12,810 nucleotides of DNA from Burkholderiales bacterium (GCA_021205255.1 JAJPXW010000284.1:1-12810), one strand, 5' to 3'. Numbered from the stretch's first letter, positions 1 through 7,251 are shown. The notes: generated by a model not told the origin, from the sequence alone. Numbers and translations: made by a program.

Positions 1-33
1 GTAGTTATTCATTCCTACTTATTTTCTTTATTT

Positions 34-1299
34 ATGCACCTTTCAGACCTCAAGTCCAAGCATGTTTCCGAACTGCTTGATATAGCGCTGGAATTAGACG
101 TTGAAAACGCAAGCCGGCTCCGTAAACAAGAACTGATGTATGCCATCCTTAAAAAGAGAGCCAAGGCAGGTGAACAAATTTTTGGAGACGGCACTTTGGA
201 AGTGCTTCCGGATGGGTTCGGATTTTTAAGATCGCCAGTCTCTTCTTATTTAGCTAGCCCAGACGATATTTATATTTCTCCATCGCAAATTAGAAGATTT
301 AATTTGCATACGGGAGATACGGTCGAAGGTGAAGTAAGAACTCCTAAAGACGGAGAAAGATATTTCGCACTAGTAAAGGTCGATAAAGTTAACGGCCTAC
401 CACCAGAAGCTCTTAAGCACCGCATCCTATTTGAGAACCTTACGCCACTCTTTCCTAAGGAACACCTCGTCTTAGAAAGAGACGACCGCTCTAAGGAAAA
501 CTTGACTGGTCGCCTAATCGATATCATTGCGCCAATTGGTAAAGGCCAAAGAGGATTGCTAGTTGCTTCCCCTAAGAGCGGTAAAACTGTCCTTATGCAG
601 ACAATTGCTCACGCAATTGCAGAAAATTATCCAGATATTGTGCTGATGGTCCTTCTTATTGACGAGCGTCCGGAAGAAGTGACGGAGATGGAAAGATCGG
701 TTAAAGGCGAAGTAATTGCTTCCACTTTTGATGAGCCAGCGACCCGCCACGTGCAAGTTGCCGAAATGGTTATTGAAAAAGCCAAGCGCCTAGCTGAAAG
801 CAAAAAAGATGTCGTTATTCTGCTCGACTCCATTACTAGATTAGCCAGAGCCTATAACACAGTGGTTCCTACTTCTGGAAAAGTGCTGACAGGTGGTGTC
901 GATGCTAATGCGTTGCAAAGACCAAAAAGGATTCTTGGCGCTGCTAGAAATCTTGAAGAAGGCGGCTCCCTAACTATTATTGCAACCGCTTTGACTGAGA
1001 CTGGTAGCCGTATGGACGACGTTATTTACGAAGAGTTCAAGGGTACTGGCAATATGGAGATCCACCTTGATCGCAGCCTTGCTGAAAAGCGTGTTTATCC
1101 AGCCATTAATGTTGGTAGAAGCAGTACCCGCCGTGAAGAGCTACTTATTGACGAAGCGACATTGCGCAAGATCTGGATACTTCGGAAACTTCTTTCCAAT
1201 ATGGATGATATTCAGGCAGTCGAATTTCTCATGGACAGAATGAAACCAACAAAGAACAATGCGCAGTTCTTTGAATTAATGTCTAATTCAACTCGATAA
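34..1299 (+). CDS. rho: Transcription termination factor Rho
   Basis: Hexameric RNA-dependent ATPase/helicase that ends transcription of untranslated RNA in the cytoplasm. The 421-residue protein matches the usual Rho length and is colinear with E. coli Rho. An N-terminal helical region (about 1-50) is followed by the cold-shock-like RNA-binding domain (about 51-125, with FGDGTLEVLPDGFGFLR). The ATPase core has Walker A SPKSGKT (179-185), Walker B VVILLD ending at D265, the Q-loop region GGVDANAL, and the R-loop EEFKGTGN (333-340). No key residue is missing. The frame stays open upstream to the window edge, but ATG 34 is chosen because the product then begins MHLSDLKS, as in Burkholderiales Rho. 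There is no clear Shine-Dalgarno; the leader is T-rich. An intrinsic terminator follows 15 nt after the stop, so the gene is closed off from the transposase downstream. Identity is essentially certain. Confidence 0.98.
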   Translation: MHLSDLKSKHVSELLDIALELDVENASRLRKQELMYAILKKRAKAGEQIFGDGTLEVLPDGFGFLRSPVSSYLASPDDIYISPSQIRRFNLHTGDTVEGEVRTPKDGERYFALVKVDKVNGLPPEALKHRILFENLTPLFPKEHLVLERDDRSKENLTGRLIDIIAPIGKGQRGLLVASPKSGKTVLMQTIAHAIAENYPDIVLMVLLIDERPEEVTEMERSVKGEVIASTFDEPATRHVQVAEMVIEKAKRLAESKKDVVILLDSITRLARAYNTVVPTSGKVLTGGVDANALQRPKRILGAARNLEEGGSLTIIATALTETGSRMDDVIYEEFKGTGNMEIHLDRSLAEKRVYPAINVGRSSTRREELLIDEATLRKIWILRKLLSNMDDIQAVEFLMDRMKPTKNNAQFFELMSNSTR

Positions 1300-1314
1300 A
1301 ACGAACCAACCCGT

Positions 1315-1340
1315 AAAAAGCCCCACTTGCGGGGCTTTTT
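1315..1340 (+). terminator. Intrinsic terminator of rho
   Basis: A perfect 10-bp stem (AAAAAGCCCC / GGGGCTTTTT) with a 6-nt loop ACTTGC lies 15 nt after the rho stop. The descending arm supplies the U-tract. Flanking GTAAAA and TTTTAC can extend the stem, so it may also work on the other strand. Confidence 0.93.
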
Positions 1341-1357
1341 CGTTTTACCAAAGTTTT

Positions 1358-1389
1358 CAAGTTCCCAAGTTCCAAATTCCCAAGTTCCC
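1358..1389. repeat. CAAGTTCC short repeat cluster
   Basis: The octamer CAAGTTCC occurs at 1358-1365, 1366-1373 and 1381-1388. The first two copies abut and the third follows a related AATTCC stretch. The cluster sits just after the rho terminator and overlaps the candidate left inverted repeat of the transposase element. It could be slippage-generated low complexity or the degenerate end of an insertion sequence. Confidence 0.6.
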
Positions 1390-1455
1390 ACCTTCCTAGC
1401 GCTAGAAATTTATTCCAAAGACACTAATGCCATAAAATCATAGAGTTAAAAATTG

Positions 1456-1476
1456 TTGTAGAGAATTTCTTTACAA
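1456..1476. promoter_or_regulatory. Dyad-symmetric site upstream of the transposase
   Basis: This 21-nt stretch is a near-perfect palindrome centred on 1466. All ten base pairs around the central T form, one of them as G-T. It lies 43 nt before the transposase ATG and could be an operator-like site or an RNA hairpin. Other dyads in the same leader are CTAGCGCTAG (1396-1405) and CTAGTACTAG (1496-1505). Function is unknown. Confidence 0.35.
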
Positions 1477-1518
1477 AGCCAGCACTAGAGTTTTTCTAGT
1501 ACTAGGGGAGTTTAAGCC

Positions 1519-3357
1519 ATGGATCCGCTACCACCTTTTAGTTCGCTAAAGTTAACTACCACTAAAGTCACCGGTGGCCGGGTATATGTAATGGCCTATA
1601 AGAGCAAGTGGATACCTGAGAAAAAACAGTCACGCATTGTCCATAAGGAATACGTAGGAGCAGTCGATTCAGATACTGGCCGTGTCAGGCCAACACCGCA
1701 GTTCCTAAAAAACCGTCCTGAAATGGCTGACAAGATCCTCTACTACACTGACAACCAGCTCGTAGCCCAGAATCCAAATGAAACAAAGAAAATAGCGGGT
1801 GTAGTCCCAGAAAATTATCCGGAATATGCGCAGGAGCTGAGCTTCGGTGCTAGCTGGGCATGCTGGCAGACGGCAAAGGACCATGGCATCCTAAAGGATT
1901 TAAAGGAAGTGTTCGGAAACGACGGTGAAAGCATGCTTAAGGTCGCCATCTACTGGTACCTGACTGGCGACTGCATGGATGCTTTTGCCGATTGGCAGTG
2001 CGAGACATGGCTTCCACCATCAGAAATTCTCACTGGTCGGAGAATAAGCGAGCTTCTTGCAAAAGTGGACGTCCCACTGATGACAGCGTACTTCAAGCTA
2101 AGATTCAAGCACAATCTTGAAGGCAACGATAATGGGGAAGGCAATAGGAAAATTAACTGTGGCAAGAAAGCACTTAAGCCGTCAAACAAAAACGAGACAT
2201 CCTTTACAAATAATTCATCAAATATAGATAAGCCAAGTGCCGAACTAGGAGTGCCACCACCAAAGCACTATCTGGCGCTAGATTTGGCCTCCTTCAGTAC
2301 TTATCCGGAAATAATTTCGGAGACCACCTACGGCTATGAGAAGCAAAATCCAAAATTACGCCAAGCTAATGTAACAGTGGTGGTCGATTTCATCACCGGC
2401 GATATTGTCTATGCCTTTGTGTCGGAAGAATTCATACCTGCCAACGCCCTCTTTGATTCGATAATGAAGAAGCTTAAGGCGACTGAATTCGACCTTGACA
2501 AAATTGTCTTGGTCACTAATCGCGGCTACGCCAGCCACTGGCACCTACAGTCTCTAATTAACTCCGATGTCAGCTTCATTAGCAGCGTCCCTATTTCTGA
2601 GAAGTCGATACGAGACAAGTTCATTAAGTACGAGCATTCTTTCATCGATCCAGAGTTTTGGATTAAAGGAATTCCCATGGGTGCTAGGACTTTCAACGAG
2701 AACTTTGTGCAATTAGCCGATTTTGGCAGAAACCGAATCAAAGGTTGGCTACATTTCTACAAGAGTCCGGGCAAAGGTGAATTCAATATGGCCAATTTCA
2801 TAACCAAGCTGGATAAAGTCATAGAAAGGAGAAACAAGAGCGAAAAGATACCTCCTGACGAATGGAAGCAATATGCGTCCTTCATTATTGAAAAGGACGG
2901 CCTCTTCAAGCGCAATTTGGATGAGATTAGGAAAAAGATAGCGCTCGAAGAAACACTAGCGCTGTACAGCAACTGCGTAAAGGATCCTAAGGTCTGCCTA
3001 ATTGCGTACAGGCAGAGGAACCAGGTTGAAAACAGCTTCTGGCACTTGGAAGTCGGCAACTGCATCGATAGGCTGCATACTTCGGATACCTCCTACCTCG
3101 GCAAGATCTTTATGTTCCTTATTGCCCAGTCGATCAGGGTAGTGCACTTGACGAACGTCAGGCGCAACCAGACTAATCAGCTGACAATTCCCGGCGACAG
3201 CGTGGACCGTCTATTAGCTGTACTGAACAAGGTAGAAGTCAGAAAGTACGGAGTTGGAAAAAATTGGATGTTGCAGACCGTACCGAAAAAGGCCAGAGAC
3301 TGTCTGGCCTTACTGGGTATAGAAGAAAAACTCCCGCACCGGGTGACTATGTTCTAG
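1519..3357 (+). CDS. DDE transposase, IS1634/IS4 superfamily
   Basis: Insertion-sequence transposase of 612 residues with an intact frame. The N-terminal part (about 18-70) resembles the start of IS1634-type transposases (VMAYKS, QSRIVHKEYVG). A hydrophilic Asn/Lys-rich linker (about 198-248) precedes the RNase-H-like core. Core landmarks: D255 in LALDLASFSTY; the second catalytic position in VTNRGYAS, where N334 stands where the family normally has Asp (codon AAT, 2518-2520); and the C-terminal signature YRQRNQVENSFWHLE with Y497, R500 and catalytic E504. The Lys expected seven residues after that Glu is E511. ATG 1519 is supported by AGGGGAG at 1504-1510, 8 nt upstream. The gene lies between rho and the purine permease, in a place where L31 would be expected soon after rho. 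The N334 change suggests weak or lost activity despite an undamaged frame. Family assignment is firm; activity is not. Confidence 0.92.
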   Translation: MDPLPPFSSLKLTTTKVTGGRVYVMAYKSKWIPEKKQSRIVHKEYVGAVDSDTGRVRPTPQFLKNRPEMADKILYYTDNQLVAQNPNETKKIAGVVPENYPEYAQELSFGASWACWQTAKDHGILKDLKEVFGNDGESMLKVAIYWYLTGDCMDAFADWQCETWLPPSEILTGRRISELLAKVDVPLMTAYFKLRFKHNLEGNDNGEGNRKINCGKKALKPSNKNETSFTNNSSNIDKPSAELGVPPPKHYLALDLASFSTYPEIISETTYGYEKQNPKLRQANVTVVVDFITGDIVYAFVSEEFIPANALFDSIMKKLKATEFDLDKIVLVTNRGYASHWHLQSLINSDVSFISSVPISEKSIRDKFIKYEHSFIDPEFWIKGIPMGARTFNENFVQLADFGRNRIKGWLHFYKSPGKGEFNMANFITKLDKVIERRNKSEKIPPDEWKQYASFIIEKDGLFKRNLDEIRKKIALEETLALYSNCVKDPKVCLIAYRQRNQVENSFWHLEVGNCIDRLHTSDTSYLGKIFMFLIAQSIRVVHLTNVRRNQTNQLTIPGDSVDRLLAVLNKVEVRKYGVGKNWMLQTVPKKARDCLALLGIEEKLPHRVTMF

Positions 3358-3374
3358 TACGAGGGCGGGAATTT
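3329..3374 (+). terminator. Possible hairpin at the transposase 3' end
   Basis: AAACTCCCGC (3328-3337) can pair with GCGGGAATTT (3365-3374), giving six pairs, one mismatch and three more pairs around a 27-nt loop containing the stop codon. No clean U-tract follows, so termination is only a guess. The right arm overlaps the candidate right inverted repeat. Confidence 0.25.
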
Positions 3375-3399
3375 GGAATTTAGTTCTAAAGCAAAAGCT

Positions 3400-3456
3400 T
3401 GGGTCAGAGCCAAAGGTTAAATCCAAAGACAAAGCTAAAGCCAAAACTAAGACCCA
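3400..3456. repeat. Degenerate CAAAG/AAAGC repeat tract in an inverted pair
   Basis: Loose repeats of CCAAAG, CAAAGC and AAAGCC fill 3409-3446 between the transposase and the convergent permease. The hexamers TGGGTC (3400-3405) and GACCCA (3451-3456) flank the tract as an inverted repeat. No intrinsic terminator for the permease is visible here, so this may be where its transcript ends by another route. Confidence 0.4.
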
Positions 3457-3504
3457 TGATAAAGGGATGCAAATTACTCCAATGCTGCTTCCCTAAATAC
3501 AGAC

Positions 3505-4800
3505 CTACTGCACGATTAGCAATACGATAAAGAATACTGCTAGAACGTACATTTCCCAATTGAGCTTATAGAACTTAGCGCTAAGCGTATTAAGTAGTAC
3601 ATAGCTCAGTAGACCAAAGACGATGCCATTAGCGATACTGTAAGTAAGCGGAATTCCAATAATGCAGATAAAGCAAGGTATGGATTCCGAGTACTCTTCC
3701 AGCGGTATATCCTGCACGCATGTCATCATCATAAGGCCGACCAGAATCAGGACTGGAGCAGTTGCTTGCGAGGGCACAGCTAAAAATAGAGGAGCAAATA
3801 CCAGGGCAAATAAAAAGCCAATTCCAATGACAAATGCGGTCAAACCAGATTTACCACCAACCGATACGCCTACTGAGCTTTCAACATAAGTAGAAACCGC
3901 ACTAGTTCCTAATACTGCCCCAACAGTGGTTCCTAGAGCGTCGACAAGGAAAGTCTCCTTAAGTCTTGGAAACTTACCGCCTTTGGAAATGCCAGCTTTA
4001 ATCATTAAGCTCACTGCCGTACCCATGGTGTCGAATAAGTCCATGTACAACAAAGTTAGGACAGCAATGATCATCTGGGCACTAAAAATATGGTCCCACT
4101 GGAACTTGAAGAAAACAGGATCAAGAGAGGGAGGAAGCGACATAAATCCATCTATGTGCGTCAACCCTAGAGGAAGTCCACAAAGAGCCGTAATTCCAAT
4201 CCCAATTAACAATGCACCGGTTACATGCTTAATTAATAGAACGGAAGTAACCACTAGACCAAGGATGGAAAGGCCGGCCTCAGGAGTAAATAAATTGCCG
4301 CAAGCGACTAATGTCGCTTCATTTCTAACTGAAATTCCAGCGTGTTGCAGACCGATAAAGGCAATAAAAAGTCCGATACCAGTAGCAATTGCCGATCGGA
4401 GGTTAGGAGGTATGGTCTTAACGATTTGTTCACGGATGTTAGTAACAGTTAGCAGAATAAAGAGCAAACCCTCAATAAAGACAGCTGTCAGTGAGAATTG
4501 CCAGGAATACCCTAAAGTCAGGCACATCGTATAGGCAAAGAAGGCGTTTATCCCCATGCCCGGAGCCAAGCCAAAAGGCATCTTGGCATAGACAGCCATC
4601 AATAGGGTTGCAAATGCTGACGACAAGGCAGTAGCGGTGAACACCGCGCCTTTATCCATTCCTGTCGCACCGAGAATCATCGGGTTTACAGCAAGAATGT
4701 ATGCCATTGTCAGAAAAGTGGAGAGGCCAGCGATGACTTCAGTCTTCACTGTCGTGATCTTGGGGTCAAACCCAAAGAATTTAGTAAGGAGCGGATGCAT
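3505..4800 (-). CDS. NCS2 purine permease, AzgA/PbuG type
   Basis: Inner-membrane importer of purine bases (guanine, hypoxanthine or adenine), probably proton-coupled as in the family. The 431 residues match the usual AzgA-type length. About a dozen hydrophobic segments alternate with short loops. Family landmarks are GLAPGMGINAFFAY (77-90), DLFDTMGT (254-261) and TYVESSVGVSVGGKSGLTA (304-322), the last being the substrate-site region with E307. N-terminal FFGFDP and AGLSTFLTMAYI are also typical. The GINAFF form and overall length favour the AzgA branch over the xanthine/uracil branch; which base is carried cannot be read from sequence. It stands alone, convergent with the transposase and divergent from the L31 gene. 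The Shine-Dalgarno is poor. A candidate promoter gives a short leader of about 20 nt, which leaves no room for a purine riboswitch. Confidence 0.93.
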   Translation of the reverse strand: MHPLLTKFFGFDPKITTVKTEVIAGLSTFLTMAYILAVNPMILGATGMDKGAVFTATALSSAFATLLMAVYAKMPFGLAPGMGINAFFAYTMCLTLGYSWQFSLTAVFIEGLLFILLTVTNIREQIVKTIPPNLRSAIATGIGLFIAFIGLQHAGISVRNEATLVACGNLFTPEAGLSILGLVVTSVLLIKHVTGALLIGIGITALCGLPLGLTHIDGFMSLPPSLDPVFFKFQWDHIFSAQMIIAVLTLLYMDLFDTMGTAVSLMIKAGISKGGKFPRLKETFLVDALGTTVGAVLGTSAVSTYVESSVGVSVGGKSGLTAFVIGIGFLFALVFAPLFLAVPSQATAPVLILVGLMMMTCVQDIPLEEYSESIPCFICIIGIPLTYSIANGIVFGLLSYVLLNTLSAKFYKLNWEMYVLAVFFIVLLIVQ

Positions 4801-4826
4801 AGTTTGAGTCCATTTTGTTGGCGCTA

Positions 4827-4855
4827 ATTGTACTTTAGAGAGTCCCCTTTGTAAG
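4827..4855 (-). promoter_or_regulatory. Candidate sigma-70 promoter of the permease
   Basis: Read on the minus strand, CTTACA (4855-4850) and TACAAT (4832-4827) are spaced by exactly 17 nt. They match four and five of six consensus bases. Transcription would start near 4820, about 20 nt before the ATG. A perfect TTGACA also lies at 4867-4862 on this strand but lacks a good partner -10. Confidence 0.45.
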
Positions 4856-4927
4856 AAAATGTGTCAAAACAATGACGCAAATAACTACAAATTCATGATT
4901 TGATTTCCTATTCGGAACAGAGATCCA

Positions 4928-4956
4928 TTGATTTTTACCTTTTCATGAGGCATAAT
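4928..4956 (+). promoter_or_regulatory. Candidate sigma-70 promoter of the L31 gene
   Basis: TTGATT (4928-4933) and CATAAT (4951-4956) are separated by exactly 17 nt, matching four and five of six consensus bases. A start near 4963 would give a leader of roughly 100 nt before the L31 ATG. The site is back to back with the permease promoter. Confidence 0.55.
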
Positions 4957-5009
4957 CCGCGCTTTGATTTCTGATTGACTAGGCACGTTCCCGCATACCA
5001 GATGTAAGA

Positions 5010-5031
5010 CCCGCAATTTCGGGCTATCCCG
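5010..5031 (+). promoter_or_regulatory. Foldable segment in the L31 leader
   Basis: CCCG (5010-5013) can pair with CGGG (5020-5023) around CAATTT. The same CGGG can pair instead with CCCG at 5028-5031. The two folds exclude each other and lie 36-57 nt before the L31 start. Ribosomal-protein leaders, including some for L31, often carry autoregulatory structures, but the stems here are short and I recognise no named motif. Confidence 0.3.
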
Positions 5032-5066
5032 TAAGGCAGGTGGCGACCGCAAAAAGTAGGCAAATA

Positions 5067-5363
5067 ATGAAACCTAAGACACATCCACAGTATCGCGACG
5101 TCGCTTTTACCGACATGTCCATTGGCAAGACATTCATCATTCCGTCAACTGCCGAAACTCGCGAGACCATCACAATCGATGGAGTTGAGTACCCACAGGT
5201 CAAGCTCGATACTTCCAGCGAATCACATCCTTTCTACACTGGAGCACAGACAAGAATCGTAGAGGCAGGCCGAGTTGAAAAATTCCGCCAGAAATTCGCC
5301 GCTAAGACCGCAGCACTCAACGCATCTGCAGCGCAGGCCAAGGCTAAAAAAGCCAAAAAGTAA
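5067..5363 (+). CDS. rpmE2: 50S ribosomal protein L31, type B
   Basis: Small protein of the large ribosomal subunit, at the bridge to the 30S subunit. The 98 residues start MKPKTHPQYRDVAF and contain GVEYPQVKLDTSSESHPFYTG, the hallmark of bL31 type B (YkgM/RpmE2). The zinc-binding Cys pairs of the type-A protein are absent, so this is the zinc-free form. The C-terminus has a short Ala/Lys-rich tail ending AKAKKAKK. The frame can be extended upstream to a GTG at 5040, but ATG 5067 is chosen because it gives the family N-terminus and has AGG at 5058-5060 as a weak Shine-Dalgarno. In Burkholderiales this gene is commonly just downstream of rho, which is about 3.8 kb away here. It has its own promoter candidate and its own terminator. 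Zinc-dependent control by Zur is known for type-B genes elsewhere, but I see no clear Zur box. Confidence 0.95.
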   Translation: MKPKTHPQYRDVAFTDMSIGKTFIIPSTAETRETITIDGVEYPQVKLDTSSESHPFYTGAQTRIVEAGRVEKFRQKFAAKTAALNASAAQAKAKKAKK

Positions 5364-5386
5364 TCCTTCCGCTGCATAATTAAACA

Positions 5387-5411
5387 AGGCAGCTTTAGGC
5401 TGCCTGTTTTT
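5387..5411 (+). terminator. Intrinsic terminator of the L31 gene
   Basis: AGGCAGC (5387-5393) and GCTGCCT (5399-5405) form a perfect 7-bp stem around a 5-nt loop. G and then TTTTT follow. It begins 24 nt after the L31 stop. Confidence 0.88.
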
Positions 5412-5442
5412 ATAATTACGCGTCGTAATTTATATTTAGTCC

Positions 5443-7251
5443 ATGTTTAATGAACGTTCTTCACCCGCAGTAGTGACCGCCGCAGAAGCCAAGGAACTTC
5501 CGCGTGTCTTACTGATTGGACTGCTAGTAGCGTTCATCCTGCCCCAACTTTTTTCCTCCGAGTTATGGAGCGGTGCGGAAATGAGTTCCTTCGGCGTGGC
5601 ATGGACAATGGTGACAGGAAATTTTGCCGACTGGCTACTTCCAAATATTGCCGGTACGCCCGTTCCCGACTTCGGGCCTTTAACAGCCTGGGTTAGCGCA
5701 ATCGCTATCAGCACGCTTGGCAAGATCTTTACTCCAGTCATTGCCTACCATTTGACTAGTGGTATTTGGTACGCCATTATCACAGCCAGTATTTGGTACG
5801 CAGCCTATCGTCTTGCTAAAAGGGACGAGGCGCAACCCGTCTCCTTTGCCTTCGGAGGCGAAGCGACAAGAAAAGACTACGGTCGCCTTGTGGCTGATTT
5901 GGCAGTACTCATCACAATTTCGACCTATGGATTGGTCGAGCCTCTGCACGAACCTATTCCAAATACTGCTCTGCTTGCGCTTTCAGCTCTTTGTTTCTAT
6001 GGCGTCGTACTGAGCCTGGAAGATGTAAAGAAAGGTTCTATCACTGCTGGAATAAGTATTGGAGCTTCAGCTTTAACGGCAACGTTAGGAGCCGCCGCAT
6101 GGTTTACTTGCGCAGCCTGGTGCGCCATATTCTTCACGCCAGGTAACACAAGCCGCACAAAACGTGCCGCCATGACTCTTTCAGTCGCCATGGTCACTAT
6201 GCTCTTATGGCCACTGATCTCCTTTCTTTTCTATCCCTCCCGCTCGGCCGAATGGTTTTCTCAATGGGTACTAGAGAGCACTAGAGAATTTTCTCCTTTG
6301 CACTTTTCAGAGTATCCGTGGTTACTGAAAAATATTGCCTGGATAACATTCCCAGCCTGGCCCTTTGCGCTTTGGGGCATATACGCATGGCGAGGCTCGC
6401 TCAAAGATGCAACGGTCGCCGTTCCGCTCTCCTACTTATCCGTTGCTCTATTCTCAGTTCTATTTACAGGTCTAGAACCTCGTTCAACAATATTTTGCTC
6501 AATCCCTTCGCTAGTGGTTCTAGCGGCTTTCGGGATCGTCAGTACAAGAAAGAGCCGGGAAAATCTTTTTGACCTCTACTCCGGTGTTGTCGTCTCTATT
6601 TCCTTAGTAGTCGCCTGGATCTACTACTTTGCATGGACTACCGGCATCTTTGAAAAGATGGCCTATTCGCTGATAAGACTCGCTCCTGCAGTTAAGCCCG
6701 GTACATCCTATTTGCTTTTGCTTCTTGCCCTAGTGCTGACCATCCTTTGGGGATTCGTTGTCTATTGGCGACTTCACAAGCACCCAGTTTTTGCTTGGAG
6801 AGGTGTTTTCCTTTCAGCAACCGGAACCACGTTGGCAATAATAGTAATAATGTGTCTCTTTGGCTCCTTAATTTATGGCGCCAAATCAATGGACAAAATA
6901 GCTACTTCCATTAAAGGGACACTCAGCTTCGTTGGCCAATATGATTGTGTTGAAGGTGACGATCTTAGCCAAAGCGACCGCGCAGCTTTCCAATATTTAG
7001 CCGGTGTGAAATTTGGCTTGCCAAACCAGCAATGCGAATACACTCTCATTGACGTGCCTTCCGATAGAGTAAGTCCGGCAGCCGATATTTACGTCGATTG
7101 GATTCCTATTGCAAGAGTTCCAGGACGACCAAGAACCGATAAGGAATATATTCTCTATAAGCGAGCCGAGTACAGATTCCCACAGACTCCGACATGGCCA
7201 AATGTGTCCCCTTTGAGCGGAGCCATATCTCTAAATAAAACAGTGCAATAA
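5443..7251 (+). CDS. GT-C/ArnT-like membrane glycosyltransferase (GT39-type)
   Basis: Probable polyprenyl-phosphate-sugar-dependent transferase of the inner membrane, acting on the periplasmic face on lipid A, a surface glycan or protein. The 602 residues include about a dozen hydrophobic segments from residue 21 to about 478, then a soluble C-terminal domain. The first extracytoplasmic loop (about 38-82) has the GT-C layout: acidic E46 in LWSGAEMSSFGVAWTM, then DWLLPNIAGTPVPDFGPL. The usual Lys-Pro-Pro-Leu of ArnT is replaced by DFGPL. The C-terminal domain has two Cys (C502, C531) that could form a periplasmic disulfide, and ends in a segment like other betaproteobacterial members (GRPRTDKEYILYKR). 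Acceptor and donor cannot be told. The Shine-Dalgarno is weak, and the gene starts 38 nt after the L31 stem. A MATE exporter follows 130 nt later. A divergent membrane protein of another class is possible but less likely. Confidence 0.7.
   Translation: MFNERSSPAVVTAAEAKELPRVLLIGLLVAFILPQLFSSELWSGAEMSSFGVAWTMVTGNFADWLLPNIAGTPVPDFGPLTAWVSAIAISTLGKIFTPVIAYHLTSGIWYAIITASIWYAAYRLAKRDEAQPVSFAFGGEATRKDYGRLVADLAVLITISTYGLVEPLHEPIPNTALLALSALCFYGVVLSLEDVKKGSITAGISIGASALTATLGAAAWFTCAAWCAIFFTPGNTSRTKRAAMTLSVAMVTMLLWPLISFLFYPSRSAEWFSQWVLESTREFSPLHFSEYPWLLKNIAWITFPAWPFALWGIYAWRGSLKDATVAVPLSYLSVALFSVLFTGLEPRSTIFCSIPSLVVLAAFGIVSTRKSRENLFDLYSGVVVSISLVVAWIYYFAWTTGIFEKMAYSLIRLAPAVKPGTSYLLLLLALVLTILWGFVVYWRLHKHPVFAWRGVFLSATGTTLAIIVIMCLFGSLIYGAKSMDKIATSIKGTLSFVGQYDCVEGDDLSQSDRAAFQYLAGVKFGLPNQQCEYTLIDVPSDRVSPAADIYVDWIPIARVPGRPRTDKEYILYKRAEYRFPQTPTWPNVSPLSGAISLNKTVQ

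Larger units (their letters stand above)
1367..3381 (+). mobile_element. Candidate IS1634-like element (boundaries tentative)
   Basis: This interval encloses the transposase gene and is bounded by a 15-bp inverted repeat. The left arm is AAGTTCCAAATTCCC (1367-1381). The right arm at 3367-3381 has the reverse complement AAATTCCAAATTCCC. They match at 14 of 15 positions, including 12 in a row. The implied length of about 2.0 kb suits an IS of this family. Doubts: the left arm lies inside a repetitive CAAGTTCC cluster, the arms are low complexity, and I see no convincing target duplication outside them. The presence of a transposase unit is firm; the exact ends are not. Confidence 0.45.

Noticed and set aside
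1494..3368. Direct repeats flanking the transposase: TTCTAGTAC at 1494-1502 and 3352-3360, and TCCAAAGACA at 1414-1423 and 3422-3431, as target duplications
   Set aside because: One copy of the first pair overlaps the transposase stop codon and both copies lie inside the candidate inverted repeats. The second pair is asymmetric to the ends. Both are short enough to be chance in AT-rich DNA.
3926..4534. A 202-codon open frame on the plus strand inside the permease gene
   Set aside because: It is antisense to a well-supported membrane transporter, lacks any recognisable domain and reflects the codon bias of the real gene.
4801..4930. A purine riboswitch before the permease
   Set aside because: The best promoter leaves a leader of only about 20 nt, and I see no three-way-junction core.
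5040..5066. A GTG-initiated extension of nine codons in front of the L31 gene
   Set aside because: The family N-terminus is MKPKTHP, which starts at ATG 5067 with an AGG 6 nt upstream; the extra residues have no family support and run through the leader.
5411..5416. TATAAT as a -10 box for the glycosyltransferase gene
   Set aside because: It overlaps the tail of the L31 terminator and there is no acceptable -35 at 16-18 nt upstream.
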